DNA of 64,000 bases from Roseomonas genomospecies 6. GTDB taxonomy: Bacteria > Pseudomonadota > Alphaproteobacteria > Azospirillales > Azospirillaceae. The position numbers and the translations under genes were made by a program. The DNA is taken from contig NZ_QOKW01000014.1 of assembly GCF_008365375.1 (NCBI RefSeq), positions 1 to 64,000 of the forward strand, given 5' to 3'. Of this stretch, positions 56,060 through 64,000 are shown one piece after another. Position 1 is the stretch's first letter, and the number at the start of each line of letters is the position of its first letter. Below the pieces are notes generated by a model that was not told the DNA's origin, did not search any database, and worked only from the letters and a program-made list of their open reading frames with translations.

Positions 56060-57487
56060 ATGGACAACATCATGCTCGACCGAACGCCGGCCAGCGCCGA
56101 CCAGGAGGCCATCGCCGCCCTCGTCGCCCGCGCCCGCGCCGCCCAGCGCGCCTTCGCCGACGCGACGCAGGAGCAGGTGGACGACGCCGTCGCGGCCCTC
56201 GCCTGGTCCATCTACGAGCCGGGCCGCGCCCGCGCCCTGGCGGAGCTGGCGGTGGCCGACACCGGCCTCGGCAACGTTACGGATAAGATCACCAAGAACC
56301 AGCGCAAGACCTTCGGCACGCTGCGCGACCTGATGCGGGTGCGCACCGTCGGCGTGATCGAGGAGGACACCGCCAAGGGCATCGTCAAGATCGCCAAGCC
56401 GCTGGGCGTCGTCGGCGCCGTCACCCCCTCCACCAACCCGGCGGCCACCCCGGTCAACAAGGCGATGATGGCCGTCAAGGGCCGCAACGCCATCATCATC
56501 GCCCCCTCCCCCATGGGCTCCACCGCCACCGGCCGCACGGTCGAGCTGATGCGGGCCGAGCTGGCGCGGATCGGCGCGCCGGAGGATCTGGTGCAGATGA
56601 TCCCCACCCCCATCACCAAGGGCCTGACCCAGGCGCTGATGGAGGCGGTCGATCTGGTCGTCGTCACCGGCTCGCAGGACAACGTGCGCCGCGCCTATTC
56701 CAGCGGCACCCCGGCCATCGGTGTCGGGGCCGGCAACGTTCCGGTCATCGTGGACGAGAGCGCCGACCTGGCCGAGGCGGCGCGCAAGATTTGCGCCTCC
56801 AAGACCTTCGACAACTCCACCTCCTGCTCGTCGGAGAACGCGCTCGTCGTTCTCGACTCCGTCTACGACGCGACCATCGCGGCGCTGGAGGAGGCCGGCG
56901 GTTACCTCTGCACCGCGGAGGAGCGGGAGCGGGTGCAGTCCCGCCTGTGGGAGAACGGCAAGCTGAACCGCAAGCTGATCGCCAAGGACGCCGCCATCCT
57001 GGCCGATGCGTTCGAGCTGTCGCCCAAGGCGCGCGAGGCCCGCTTCTTCCTGGTGGAGGAGACGGGCGTAGGCAAGGCGCATCCCTTCTCCGGAGAGAAG
57101 CTGTCGCTGGTCCTGGCCGTCTACCGGGTGCCGGACTTCGACGCGGCGGTCGATCAGGTGCGCCGAATCCTCGACCACCAGGGGCGCGGCCATTCCTGCG
57201 GCATCCACACGCGGGACGACGCGCACGCCAAGCGGCTGGCCGACGAGCTGGACGTGGTGCGCGTTCTGGTCAACTTCGCGCACACCTTCGGCAACGGCGG
57301 CGGCTTCGACAGCGGGCTGAACTTCACCCTCTCCATGGGCTGCGGGAGCTGGCAGAAGAACTCCATCTCCGAGAACCTGAACTGGAAGCATTTCGTCAAC
57401 ATCACCCACCTCGTCCGCCCGATCCCGGAGGACAAGCCGAGCGAAGAGGCCCTGTTCGGCCCCTTCTGGTCCCGCCACGGACGCTGA
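56060..57487 (+). CDS. sauS: CoA-acylating aldehyde dehydrogenase, SauS type (sulfoacetaldehyde)
   Basis: 475 residues, acylating ALDH family. Catalytic Cys C256 in FDNSTSCSSENA; cofactor loop TPSTNPAATPVNKA (about 122-135); GVGAGNVPVIVDESAD. It interconverts an acyl-CoA and its aldehyde. The SauS assignment rests on family resemblance plus the co-directional CoA ligase and SoeABC genes; succinate semialdehyde or another aldehyde remains possible. Good AGGGAGAGA before the ATG. Confidence 0.82.
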   Translation: MDNIMLDRTPASADQEAIAALVARARAAQRAFADATQEQVDDAVAALAWSIYEPGRARALAELAVADTGLGNVTDKITKNQRKTFGTLRDLMRVRTVGVIEEDTAKGIVKIAKPLGVVGAVTPSTNPAATPVNKAMMAVKGRNAIIIAPSPMGSTATGRTVELMRAELARIGAPEDLVQMIPTPITKGLTQALMEAVDLVVVTGSQDNVRRAYSSGTPAIGVGAGNVPVIVDESADLAEAARKICASKTFDNSTSCSSENALVVLDSVYDATIAALEEAGGYLCTAEERERVQSRLWENGKLNRKLIAKDAAILADAFELSPKAREARFFLVEETGVGKAHPFSGEKLSLVLAVYRVPDFDAAVDQVRRILDHQGRGHSCGIHTRDDAHAKRLADELDVVRVLVNFAHTFGNGGGFDSGLNFTLSMGCGSWQKNSISENLNWKHFVNITHLVRPIPEDKPSEEALFGPFWSRHGR

Positions 57488-57498
57488 CGGAGGCGACG

Positions 57499-58623
57499 AT
57501 GAACTTCGAGGAACATGCCGGAAAATCCGTTCTCGCCCGTGCCGGGGTGAGCGTTCCGCAGGGGCGCCTCTGCGCCAGCGCGCAGGAGGCCGAAGCCGCC
57601 GCCCGCGCCATCGGGCCGGTGGTGGTCAAGGCGCAGGTGCCGACCGGCAAGCGCGGCAAGTCGGGCGGCGTGAAGCTGGCCGCCACGCCGGAGGAGGCCG
57701 CAGCATCCGCGCAGGCCATCCTGGGCATGGAGATCGGCGGCTTCCCGGTCGCCCGCGTGCTGGTCGAGGAGCAGGCGGCCATCGCCCGCGAATTCTACGC
57801 CGCGGTGCTGAACGACCCGGCCAGCCGCAGCCCGCTCGTGCTGTTCTCCACCGAGGGCGGCATGGACATCGAGGAGGTCGCGGCGACCCGCCCCGAATCC
57901 CTGCGCCGCATGTCGGTGGACATCCGCAAGGGCTTCGGCCCGGCGGACGCGCGCCGCCTGCTGCTGGGGCTCGATCTCGGCGAGGCCGCCGTGCCGGTGG
58001 CGGCGATGCTGGTCGATCTCTACCGCGTCTACCGCCAGCACGACGCCGAACTGCTGGAGATCAACCCGCTGGCCCTGCTGGCCGACGGCCGCGTCGTGCC
58101 GCTGGACTGCAAGCTGACGGTGGACGATTCCGCGCTCTACCGGCAGGCGGACATCGCCGGGCTGGGCGCGAAGGAGCCGCTGTCGGCGCTGGAGGAGCGC
58201 GGACGGGCGCTCGACCTCAAATACATCGAGCTTGAGGGCAACGTCGGCGTCCTGGCGAACGGCGCCGGGCTGACCATGACAACGATGGACGTGGTCAGCC
58301 ACGCCGGCGGGCGCCCCGCCAATTTCCTGGAGATCGGCGGCGAGGCCTACACCAAGGGGACGGAGGCGCTGGACCTCGTGCTGTCCAACCCCGGCGTCAA
58401 AAGCCTCGTCGTCAATTTCTGCGGCGCCTTCGCCCGCACCGACGTGATGGCTGGCGGCGTGATCCAGGCCTGGAAGACGCTGAACCCCACCATCCCCGTC
58501 TTCTTCTCCATCCACGGCACCGGCGAGGACGAGGCCGTGCGCATGGTGCGGGAGGAATTGGGGATCGAACCCTACGACCGGATGGAAGACGCCATCTCGG
58601 CAGCCGTGGAGGCCGCGCGATGA
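57499..58623 (+). CDS. succinyl-CoA synthetase beta-like CoA ligase subunit (SauC candidate)
   Basis: 374 residues, ATP-grasp SucC family. ATP-grasp domain (about 1-230) with VVKAQVPTGKRGKSGGVKLA and ELLEINPLALL; CoA ligase domain (about 245-370) with GNVGVLANGAGLTM and FLEIGGEA. Pairs with the alpha-like subunit next to it (4-base overlap). It is outside a TCA operon. In this setting an ADP-forming sulfoacetate-CoA ligase, as described for SauCD of Bilophila, is the best hypothesis; malate-CoA ligase is an alternative. Confidence 0.82.
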   Translation: MNFEEHAGKSVLARAGVSVPQGRLCASAQEAEAAARAIGPVVVKAQVPTGKRGKSGGVKLAATPEEAAASAQAILGMEIGGFPVARVLVEEQAAIAREFYAAVLNDPASRSPLVLFSTEGGMDIEEVAATRPESLRRMSVDIRKGFGPADARRLLLGLDLGEAAVPVAAMLVDLYRVYRQHDAELLEINPLALLADGRVVPLDCKLTVDDSALYRQADIAGLGAKEPLSALEERGRALDLKYIELEGNVGVLANGAGLTMTTMDVVSHAGGRPANFLEIGGEAYTKGTEALDLVLSNPGVKSLVVNFCGAFARTDVMAGGVIQAWKTLNPTIPVFFSIHGTGEDEAVRMVREELGIEPYDRMEDAISAAVEAAR

Positions 58624-59528
58624 TCGTACGCAAGAGCGACCGGGTCCTGGTGCAGGGCATCACCGGCAAGCAGGGCACCTTCTGGACCGAGCAGATGCAA
58701 GCCTACGGCACCACCGTGGTCGGCGGCGTCAACCCGAAGAAGGCGGGGCAGAGCCATTGCGGCGTGCCCATCTTCGCCACCGCGAAGGAGGCGATGGCGA
58801 ACGGCGGCTTCGACGTGTCGGTGATGTTCATCCCGCCCGCCGCCGCCAAGGCCGCCGCCATCGACGCCATCGAGGCCGGGGCGAAGACGGTCGTCTGCCT
58901 GACCGAGCACATCCCATCCCACGACGTGATGGAGATGCACGCCGCGGCGGCGGAGCACGGCACCCGCATCATCGGGCCGAACACCGCCGGCATCGTGACG
59001 CCGGGGGAATGCTTCGTCGGCATCATGCCCGCCTTCAACCCGCGCGTCTTCCAGCCGGGCCGGGTCGGCGTCATCTCGCGCAGCGGCAGCCTGGGCACGC
59101 TGGTCTGCCTGAACCTCGTGCGCGGCGGCCATGGCCAGTCGGCCTTCCTCGGCATCGGCGGCGACCCGATGATCGGCACCACGACCAAGGACGCGCTGGC
59201 CGCCCTGATCGACGATCCGGGCACCGACGCCATCGCCCTGATCGGCGAGATCGGCGGCAGCATGGAGGAGGAGGCGGCGGAGCTGGTGGCGAAGACGGAC
59301 AAGCCCGTCGTCTCCTTCATCGCGGGGCGCGCCTCCCCGCCGGGCAAGAAGATGGGCCATGCCGGGGCCATCGTGACCGGCGACCGCGGCAGCTACGCCT
59401 CCAAGCGCGGTGCGCTGGAACGGGCCGGGGCCGTCGTGGTGGACGTGCCCGGCGACCTGCCGGCGGCCCTCGACGCGCTGATGGCCGAGGCCGCGAAGCG
59501 GTCGGGCGCGCAGCGGCTCGCGGACTGA
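58620..59528 (+). CDS. succinyl-CoA synthetase alpha-like CoA ligase subunit (SauD candidate)
   Basis: 302 residues. CoA-binding Rossmann domain with VQGITGKQGTFWTEQM, then ligase domain with the phospho-His H247 in KMGHAGAI and GEIGGSMEEEAAEL. Forms the ligase with the gene upstream. The stop is followed by about 100 bases with a hairpin before the soeA-like gene. Confidence 0.84.
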   Translation: MIVRKSDRVLVQGITGKQGTFWTEQMQAYGTTVVGGVNPKKAGQSHCGVPIFATAKEAMANGGFDVSVMFIPPAAAKAAAIDAIEAGAKTVVCLTEHIPSHDVMEMHAAAAEHGTRIIGPNTAGIVTPGECFVGIMPAFNPRVFQPGRVGVISRSGSLGTLVCLNLVRGGHGQSAFLGIGGDPMIGTTTKDALAALIDDPGTDAIALIGEIGGSMEEEAAELVAKTDKPVVSFIAGRASPPGKKMGHAGAIVTGDRGSYASKRGALERAGAVVVDVPGDLPAALDALMAEAAKRSGAQRLAD

Positions 59529-59571
59529 GCGACCGGCGGCTTTTTTAGGAACGGCACGGCAACCGCCCCCT

Positions 59572-59591
59572 CTCCCGGCACCCGCCGGGAG
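59572..59591. other. hairpin between the CoA ligase and soeA genes
   Basis: CTCCCGGC-ACCC-GCCGGGAG, an eight-base perfect stem with a four-base loop. There is no T-run after it, so it is not a standard terminator; a processing or stability element is more likely. A separate run of six T lies at 59541. Confidence 0.5.
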
Positions 59592-59628
59592 GGAACGGGG
59601 GAGGCATTCCGGAAGGGAACGGAACAGG

Positions 59629-62625
59629 ATGGCGAAGATCGACGACGTCGGCGGCCAGCGTGCGCGCGGGTTCGCCTTCACCCAGAGCCACCAGCGAAGG
59701 AGCGGGCCGGCGGCGCCGGAGGACGCGCGCGGCTGGCTCGACCGCTACCAGTCGCCGCGCGAGAACATCGACCCCTCGCCGACCGTCTCCGACACGGTCA
59801 AATACACCACCTGCTACATGTGCGCCTGCCGCTGCGGCATCAAAGTGCACATCAAGGACGGCCAGCTCCGCTTCATCGAGGGGAACAAGGACCATCCGGT
59901 GAACCACGGCGTGATCTGCGCCAAGGGGTCCGCCGGCATCATGACCCAGAACTCCCCGGCCAAGCTGCGCAAGCCGCTGCTGCGCACGGGGGAGCGCGGC
60001 ACCGGCGAATTCCGCGAGATCGAGTGGGACGAGGCGCTGACCATCCTGACCGAGCGCCTGTCCAAAATCCGCGACGACGACCCCAGCAAGCTCGCCTTCT
60101 TCACCGGGCGCGACCAGAGCCAGTCGCTGACCGGCTTCTGGGCGGCGCAGTTCGGCACGCCCAACTTCGCGGCGCACGGCGGCTTCTGCTCCGTCAACAT
60201 GGCGGCGGCGGGCATGTACACGCTGGGCGGCAGCTTCTGGGAGTTCGGGGAGCCGGACTGGGACAACACCCGTTACCTGCTGCTGTTCGGGGTGGCCGAG
60301 GACCATGACAGCAACCCGATCAAGATCGGCCTGTCGAAGATGAAGGCGAACGGCGCCAAGATCGTCTCCGTCAACCCGATCAAGACCGGCTATTCCGCCA
60401 TCGCCGACGAATGGGTCGGCATCCGTCCGGGCAGCGACGGGCTGTTCGTCTTCGCCCTGATCCACGAGCTTCTGCGCGCCGACCGCATCGACGCCGAGTA
60501 TCTCGTCCGCTACACCAACGCCCCCTGGCTGGTCATCCAGGACCCCGGCGCCCCCGACGACGGCCTGTTCGCCCGCGACGCCGACGGCGCCCCGCTGGCC
60601 TGGGACGCGGTGGAGCGGCGCGCCGTCCCCGCCGCGCAAGCCGGCATCCACCCGGCACTGGTCGGCGCCGTCACCCTGCCCGACGGGCGGCGGGCCGTGC
60701 CCTCCTTCCATCTGCTGGCCGAGCGCTACCTCGACCCGCAGCACGCGCCGGAAGCGGTGGCCGAGCGCTGCGGCGTTCCCGCCGACACCATCCGCCGCAT
60801 CGCCGCGGAGATGGCCCACCTCGCCTTCCAGGAGACGCTGACCATCGAGCAGCCCTGGACCGACTGGGCCGGGCGGCGCCACGAGCGGATGGTCGGGCGG
60901 CCCATCGCCATGCACGCCATGCGCGGCATCTCGGCCCATTCCAATGGCTTCCACACCTGCCGGGCCATCCACATCCTGCAAATCCTGCTGGGCACCATCG
61001 ACGTGCCGGGCGGCTGGCGCTACAAGTCGCCCTACCCCCGCCCCGCCCCGCCGGGTCCCAAGCCCGCCGGCAAGCGCGGCGAGACCGGCCCCGGCAAAGC
61101 CATCGCCGGGATGCCGCTCGGCTACCCCATGGGGCCGGAGGATCTGCTGGTCGGCGAGGACGGGCAGCCGCTGCGCATCGACAAGGCCTTCAGTTGGGAC
61201 GCGCCGCTGTCGGTGCACGGGCTGATGCACATGGTGGTCGCCAACGCCTGGGAGGGCGACCCGTACCGCGTCGACACGCTGTTCATGTACATGGCCAACA
61301 TGGCCTGGAACTCGTCGATGAACACGTCCGAGACGATGCGGATGCTGTCCGACAAGGACCCCGACACCGGCGAGTACCGCATCCCCTTCATCGTCTATTG
61401 CGACGCCTACGCGTCGGAGATGGTGGCCTACGCCGACCTCGTGCTGGCCGACACCACCTATCTGGAGCGGTGGGACTGCATCTCGCTGCTCGACCGTCCG
61501 ATCGGCAGCGCGCACGGCCCCGGCGATTCCATCCGCCAGCCGGTGCTGACCCCCGACCGCGACGTGCGGCCCTTCCAGGACGTGCTGATCGAGCTGGGCG
61601 CCCGTCTCGGCCTGCCCGCCTTCGTCCGCGAGGACGGCAGCCCGCGCTACCCCGGCGGCTATCCCGACTACATGACCAACCATGAGCGCAAGCCCGGCAT
61701 CGGCCCGCTGGCCGGCTGGCGCGGCGCCGACGGGACGGAGGCCGGCAAGGGCGCGCCCAACCCGGACCAGCTCGACCGCTACGTCCGCAACGGCTGCTTC
61801 TGGCATTTCGAGCTGCCACCGGAGCAGCACTATTTCAAACACGCCAACCAGGCCTATCTGGAGACCGCCACCCGCATGGGCTTCCTCGACAAGCCGGAGC
61901 CGGTGATCCTCCAGCTCTACGTCGAGCCGCTCCAGAAATTCCGCCTCGCCGCGCGCGGGCACGGCGCGGTGGTGCCGCCCGCCGACAAGCGGCAGCGGGT
62001 GGAGACCTACTTCGACCCCCTGCCCTTCTGGTATCCGCCGCTGGAGGAGGAGGGGCTGGACGAGGGCGCCTTCCCCCTGCACGCCGTCACCCAGCGCCCG
62101 ATGCCCATGTACCATTCCTGGGGCTCGCAGAACGCCTGGCTGCGGCAGATCCTGGCGCGCAACAGCCTCTACATTGCGCGCTCCACCGCGGAGGAACTCG
62201 GCCTCGCCGACGGCGACTGGGCCTGGGTGACCAGCCCGACCGGGCGCGTCCGGGTGCCGGTCCGGCTGATGGACGGGGTGGAGGCCGGGACGGTCTGGAC
62301 CTGGAACGCCATCGGCAAGCGCTCCGGCGCCTGGAACCTGTCCACCGACGCGCCGGAGGGGACGAAGGGCTTCCTGCTCAACCACCTGATCTCGGAACTG
62401 CTGCCGGAGCGCAACGGCTACCGCCACGCCAACGCCGACCCTGTGACCGGGCAGGCCGCCTGGTACGACCTGCGCGTCCGCGTCGAGAAGGCCCCGCCCA
62501 AGGAGCGGGCCGAGACGATGCCGCGCTTCCCCGCCCAGGCCATGCCGCCGGGCGTCGAGCCGCCCCCCGCCATCCTGCGGACCGGCGCCGTCTTTCGCCC
62601 CGCTGCCCGGAGGAACCGCGCATGA
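59629..62625 (+). CDS. soeA: sulfite dehydrogenase molybdopterin subunit SoeA
   Basis: 998 residues, DMSO reductase family. The [4Fe-4S] site is C62, C65, C69 and C97 (TCYMCACRCG and GVICAKG); the Mo ligand is probably C187 in GGFCSVNM. No twin-arginine signal is present, so the enzyme is cytoplasmic, as known for SoeABC. Segments such as GMPLGYPMGPEDLLVG, and the B and C subunits that follow, support SoeA. It would oxidise sulfite released from a sulfonate to sulfate. A different cytoplasmic oxidoreductase of the same family is less likely. Confidence 0.87.
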   Translation: MAKIDDVGGQRARGFAFTQSHQRRSGPAAPEDARGWLDRYQSPRENIDPSPTVSDTVKYTTCYMCACRCGIKVHIKDGQLRFIEGNKDHPVNHGVICAKGSAGIMTQNSPAKLRKPLLRTGERGTGEFREIEWDEALTILTERLSKIRDDDPSKLAFFTGRDQSQSLTGFWAAQFGTPNFAAHGGFCSVNMAAAGMYTLGGSFWEFGEPDWDNTRYLLLFGVAEDHDSNPIKIGLSKMKANGAKIVSVNPIKTGYSAIADEWVGIRPGSDGLFVFALIHELLRADRIDAEYLVRYTNAPWLVIQDPGAPDDGLFARDADGAPLAWDAVERRAVPAAQAGIHPALVGAVTLPDGRRAVPSFHLLAERYLDPQHAPEAVAERCGVPADTIRRIAAEMAHLAFQETLTIEQPWTDWAGRRHERMVGRPIAMHAMRGISAHSNGFHTCRAIHILQILLGTIDVPGGWRYKSPYPRPAPPGPKPAGKRGETGPGKAIAGMPLGYPMGPEDLLVGEDGQPLRIDKAFSWDAPLSVHGLMHMVVANAWEGDPYRVDTLFMYMANMAWNSSMNTSETMRMLSDKDPDTGEYRIPFIVYCDAYASEMVAYADLVLADTTYLERWDCISLLDRPIGSAHGPGDSIRQPVLTPDRDVRPFQDVLIELGARLGLPAFVREDGSPRYPGGYPDYMTNHERKPGIGPLAGWRGADGTEAGKGAPNPDQLDRYVRNGCFWHFELPPEQHYFKHANQAYLETATRMGFLDKPEPVILQLYVEPLQKFRLAARGHGAVVPPADKRQRVETYFDPLPFWYPPLEEEGLDEGAFPLHAVTQRPMPMYHSWGSQNAWLRQILARNSLYIARSTAEELGLADGDWAWVTSPTGRVRVPVRLMDGVEAGTVWTWNAIGKRSGAWNLSTDAPEGTKGFLLNHLISELLPERNGYRHANADPVTGQAAWYDLRVRVEKAPPKERAETMPRFPAQAMPPGVEPPPAILRTGAVFRPAARRNRA

Positions 62626-63380
62626 CGAGCCTTCCCGACCGCGAGCCCGGCGCCCCCCGGCTGGGGCTGGTCATCGACCTCGACACCTGCGTCGGCTGCC
62701 ACGCCTGCGCGGTGGCCTGCAAGCAGTGGAACCACGGCGGCCACATGGCGCCGCTGACCGATGTCGACGCCTACGGCGCCGGGCCGGACGGGGTGTGGTT
62801 CAACCGCATCCACAGCTTCGAGGCCGGCACCGAGCAGAGCGGCGGCTGCGGATCGCGCACCACCAACTTCCCGCGCTCCTGCCTGCATTGCGAACAGCCG
62901 GCCTGCGTGACCGTCTGCCCGACCGGCGCCTCCTACAAGCGGGCCGAGGACGGCATCGTTCTGGTCAACGAGGATCTGTGCATCGGCTGCAAGCTCTGCT
63001 CCTGGGCCTGCCCCTACGGCGCGCGGGAGTTCGACCAGGATGTCGGCGTGATGAAGAAATGCACGCTCTGCATCGACCGCATCTACAACGAGACCTTGGA
63101 TGAGGCGGACCGGGTGCCGGCCTGCGTCATGGTCTGCCCGACCTCCGCCCGCCATTTCGGCGACCTCGCCGACCCGTCCTCCGCCGTGTCGAAGCTGGTG
63201 GCGGAGCGCGGCGGCTACGACCTGATGCCGGAGCTGGGCTACGAGCCGACCAACAAGTATCTGCCGCCCCGGCCCCGGCCCACTCTGACGCTTGACGAGC
63301 GCGTCGCCAAGGACAGCGCCAACGACGATCTGCCACTCCACGGCCTGCTGAAATGGGCCGACCGCATCCTGGCGCGCTGA
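62622..63380 (+). CDS. soeB: sulfite dehydrogenase iron-sulfur subunit SoeB
   Basis: 252 residues with four ferredoxin-type Cys groups: DTCVGCHACAVACKQWN, CLHCEQPACVTVCPTGA, DLCIGCKLCSWACPYGA and KKCTLCIDRI with a later VPACVMVCPTSA. Carries electrons from SoeA to SoeC. Overlaps soeA by four bases. Confidence 0.92.
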   Translation: MTSLPDREPGAPRLGLVIDLDTCVGCHACAVACKQWNHGGHMAPLTDVDAYGAGPDGVWFNRIHSFEAGTEQSGGCGSRTTNFPRSCLHCEQPACVTVCPTGASYKRAEDGIVLVNEDLCIGCKLCSWACPYGAREFDQDVGVMKKCTLCIDRIYNETLDEADRVPACVMVCPTSARHFGDLADPSSAVSKLVAERGGYDLMPELGYEPTNKYLPPRPRPTLTLDERVAKDSANDDLPLHGLLKWADRILAR

Positions 63381-63393
63381 AGGAGGAAGTCCC

Positions 63394-64000
63394 ATGCATC
63401 CGGCCTTCTCCATCATCTTCTTCACGAGTGCTGCGGGCGCCGGCTATGGGCTGCTCGCCCTGCTGGGCCTGCTGGCGCCGCTCGGGCTGCTTCCGGCGAA
63501 CCCGCTGTTCGGCCTCGCCGCCCTTGCCCTCGCCCTGGGGCTGGTGGTGGCCGGGCTGCTGTCCTCACTGGCCCATCTCGGCCGTCCGGAACGGGCGTGG
63601 CGGGCGCTGTCGCAATGGCGCAGCTCCTGGCTGTCGCGCGAAGGGGTGGCGGCGGTCGCCACCTTCCTGCCGGCAGGTGTCTTCGCCATCGCCTGGATCG
63701 CCCTGGCGACCACCGGCGTCATCACCGGCATCGCCGGCTGGATCACCGCGGCGATGGCGGCGGTGACCGTCTACTGCACGGCGATGATCTACGCCTCGCT
63801 GAAGCCCATCCGCCAGTGGGCCAACCCCTGGGTGCCGCGCGCCTATCTCGCCCTGTCGCTGATGACCGGGGCGCTGCTTCTGAACGCGCTGCTGGGCGTG
63901 GCGGGGCAGGCGTCGGGTTGGTCCTCCCTGCTGGCGCTGGCGTCGGTGGGGCTGGCCTGGGCGGCCAAGGAAGGGCATTGGCGCCACTGCGCCACCGCCC
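63394..64000 (+). CDS. soeC: sulfite dehydrogenase membrane subunit SoeC (partial)
   Basis: First 202 codons; the window ends inside the gene. ATG at 63394 after AGGAGGAAG. DmsC-type anchor with at least six hydrophobic helices in the part seen, including SLAHLGRPERAWRAL and the segment IYASLKPIRQWANPWVP. It would pass electrons to the quinone pool. Confidence 0.88.
   Translation, partial: MHPAFSIIFFTSAAGAGYGLLALLGLLAPLGLLPANPLFGLAALALALGLVVAGLLSSLAHLGRPERAWRALSQWRSSWLSREGVAAVATFLPAGVFAIAWIALATTGVITGIAGWITAAMAAVTVYCTAMIYASLKPIRQWANPWVPRAYLALSLMTGALLLNALLGVAGQASGWSSLLALASVGLAWAAKEGHWRHCATA

Noticed and set aside
57499..59528. Housekeeping succinyl-CoA synthetase
   Set aside because: Not next to TCA genes, placed inside a transport/SauS/SoeABC operon, and the beta subunit differs from canonical SucC in many segments.
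59545..62427. 960-codon open frame antisense to soeA
   Set aside because: It mirrors the codon structure of soeA on the other strand, a common artefact in GC-rich DNA; the composition is His/Gly/Arg-biased with no domain and the sense strand has clear motifs.

Overview
The window is very GC-rich, with short AT-rich gaps between tightly packed operons. Gene content points to an alphaproteobacterium of the Azospirillum type: a fused EI-HPr-IIA fructose PTS (fruBKA), many Liv-type ABC importers, purT, MsrPQ, CoxLMS-like molybdenum hydroxylases and SoeABC. The genus is an inference from gene content and style; no rRNA, tRNA, phage, IS element or CRISPR array was seen.

Layout. 0-5.8 kb: a partial gene, a lipoprotein, a DMT exporter/importer and a 2-keto-3-deoxygluconate operon (kdgK, GntR regulator, eda, Gfo/Idh oxidoreductase). 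The DMT gene and the operon share an AT-rich operator-like site. 5.9-10.1 kb: msrPQ, purT and a DUF1116 gene. 10.2-23.2 kb, minus strand: a catabolic block with a GGT-family enzyme, a complete Liv importer, a three-subunit molybdenum hydroxylase with a CoxG-like protein, an AMI1-like amidase, an HpxZ/AtzH-like protein and a MarR regulator. Several of these families recur in oxalurate/oxamate and N-heterocycle catabolism. 23.9-26.1 kb: a metallohydrolase behind a good sigma-54 promoter, and two small genes. 26.4-36.6 kb: a second Liv importer, then a complete lower nicotinate pathway (nicC, E, D, X, F) and a TetR regulator.

36.7-43.4 kb: a LacI-family FruR-like regulator, fruBKA, and behind fruA a candidate short sRNA of MmgR/alpha-r8 type. 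Three near-identical operator sites link the regulator gene, fruBKA and the sRNA. 43.5-49.4 kb: a lipoprotein, an orphan NarL-type regulator, small proteins, VanZ, and a cysteine-centred set (ATC hydrolase, PLP desulfhydrase-like enzyme, RidA, Lrp). 49.9-64 kb: two tandem IclR regulators with matching 17-bp sites, then a co-directional operon: Pta, a tripartite tricarboxylate-type transporter (TctCBA), a CoA-acylating aldehyde dehydrogenase of SauS type, a SucCD-like CoA ligase, and SoeABC sulfite dehydrogenase (SoeC cut by the window end).

The last operon is the most interesting object. Its parts add up to uptake and CoA activation of sulfoacetate, reduction to sulfoacetaldehyde, recovery of acetyl-CoA through Pta and oxidation of released sulfite by SoeABC. 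The desulfonating enzyme Xsc is not in the window and is predicted to lie just downstream or elsewhere. Three families of palindromic intergenic repeats are scattered through the region; one copy supplies the last codons of msrQ.
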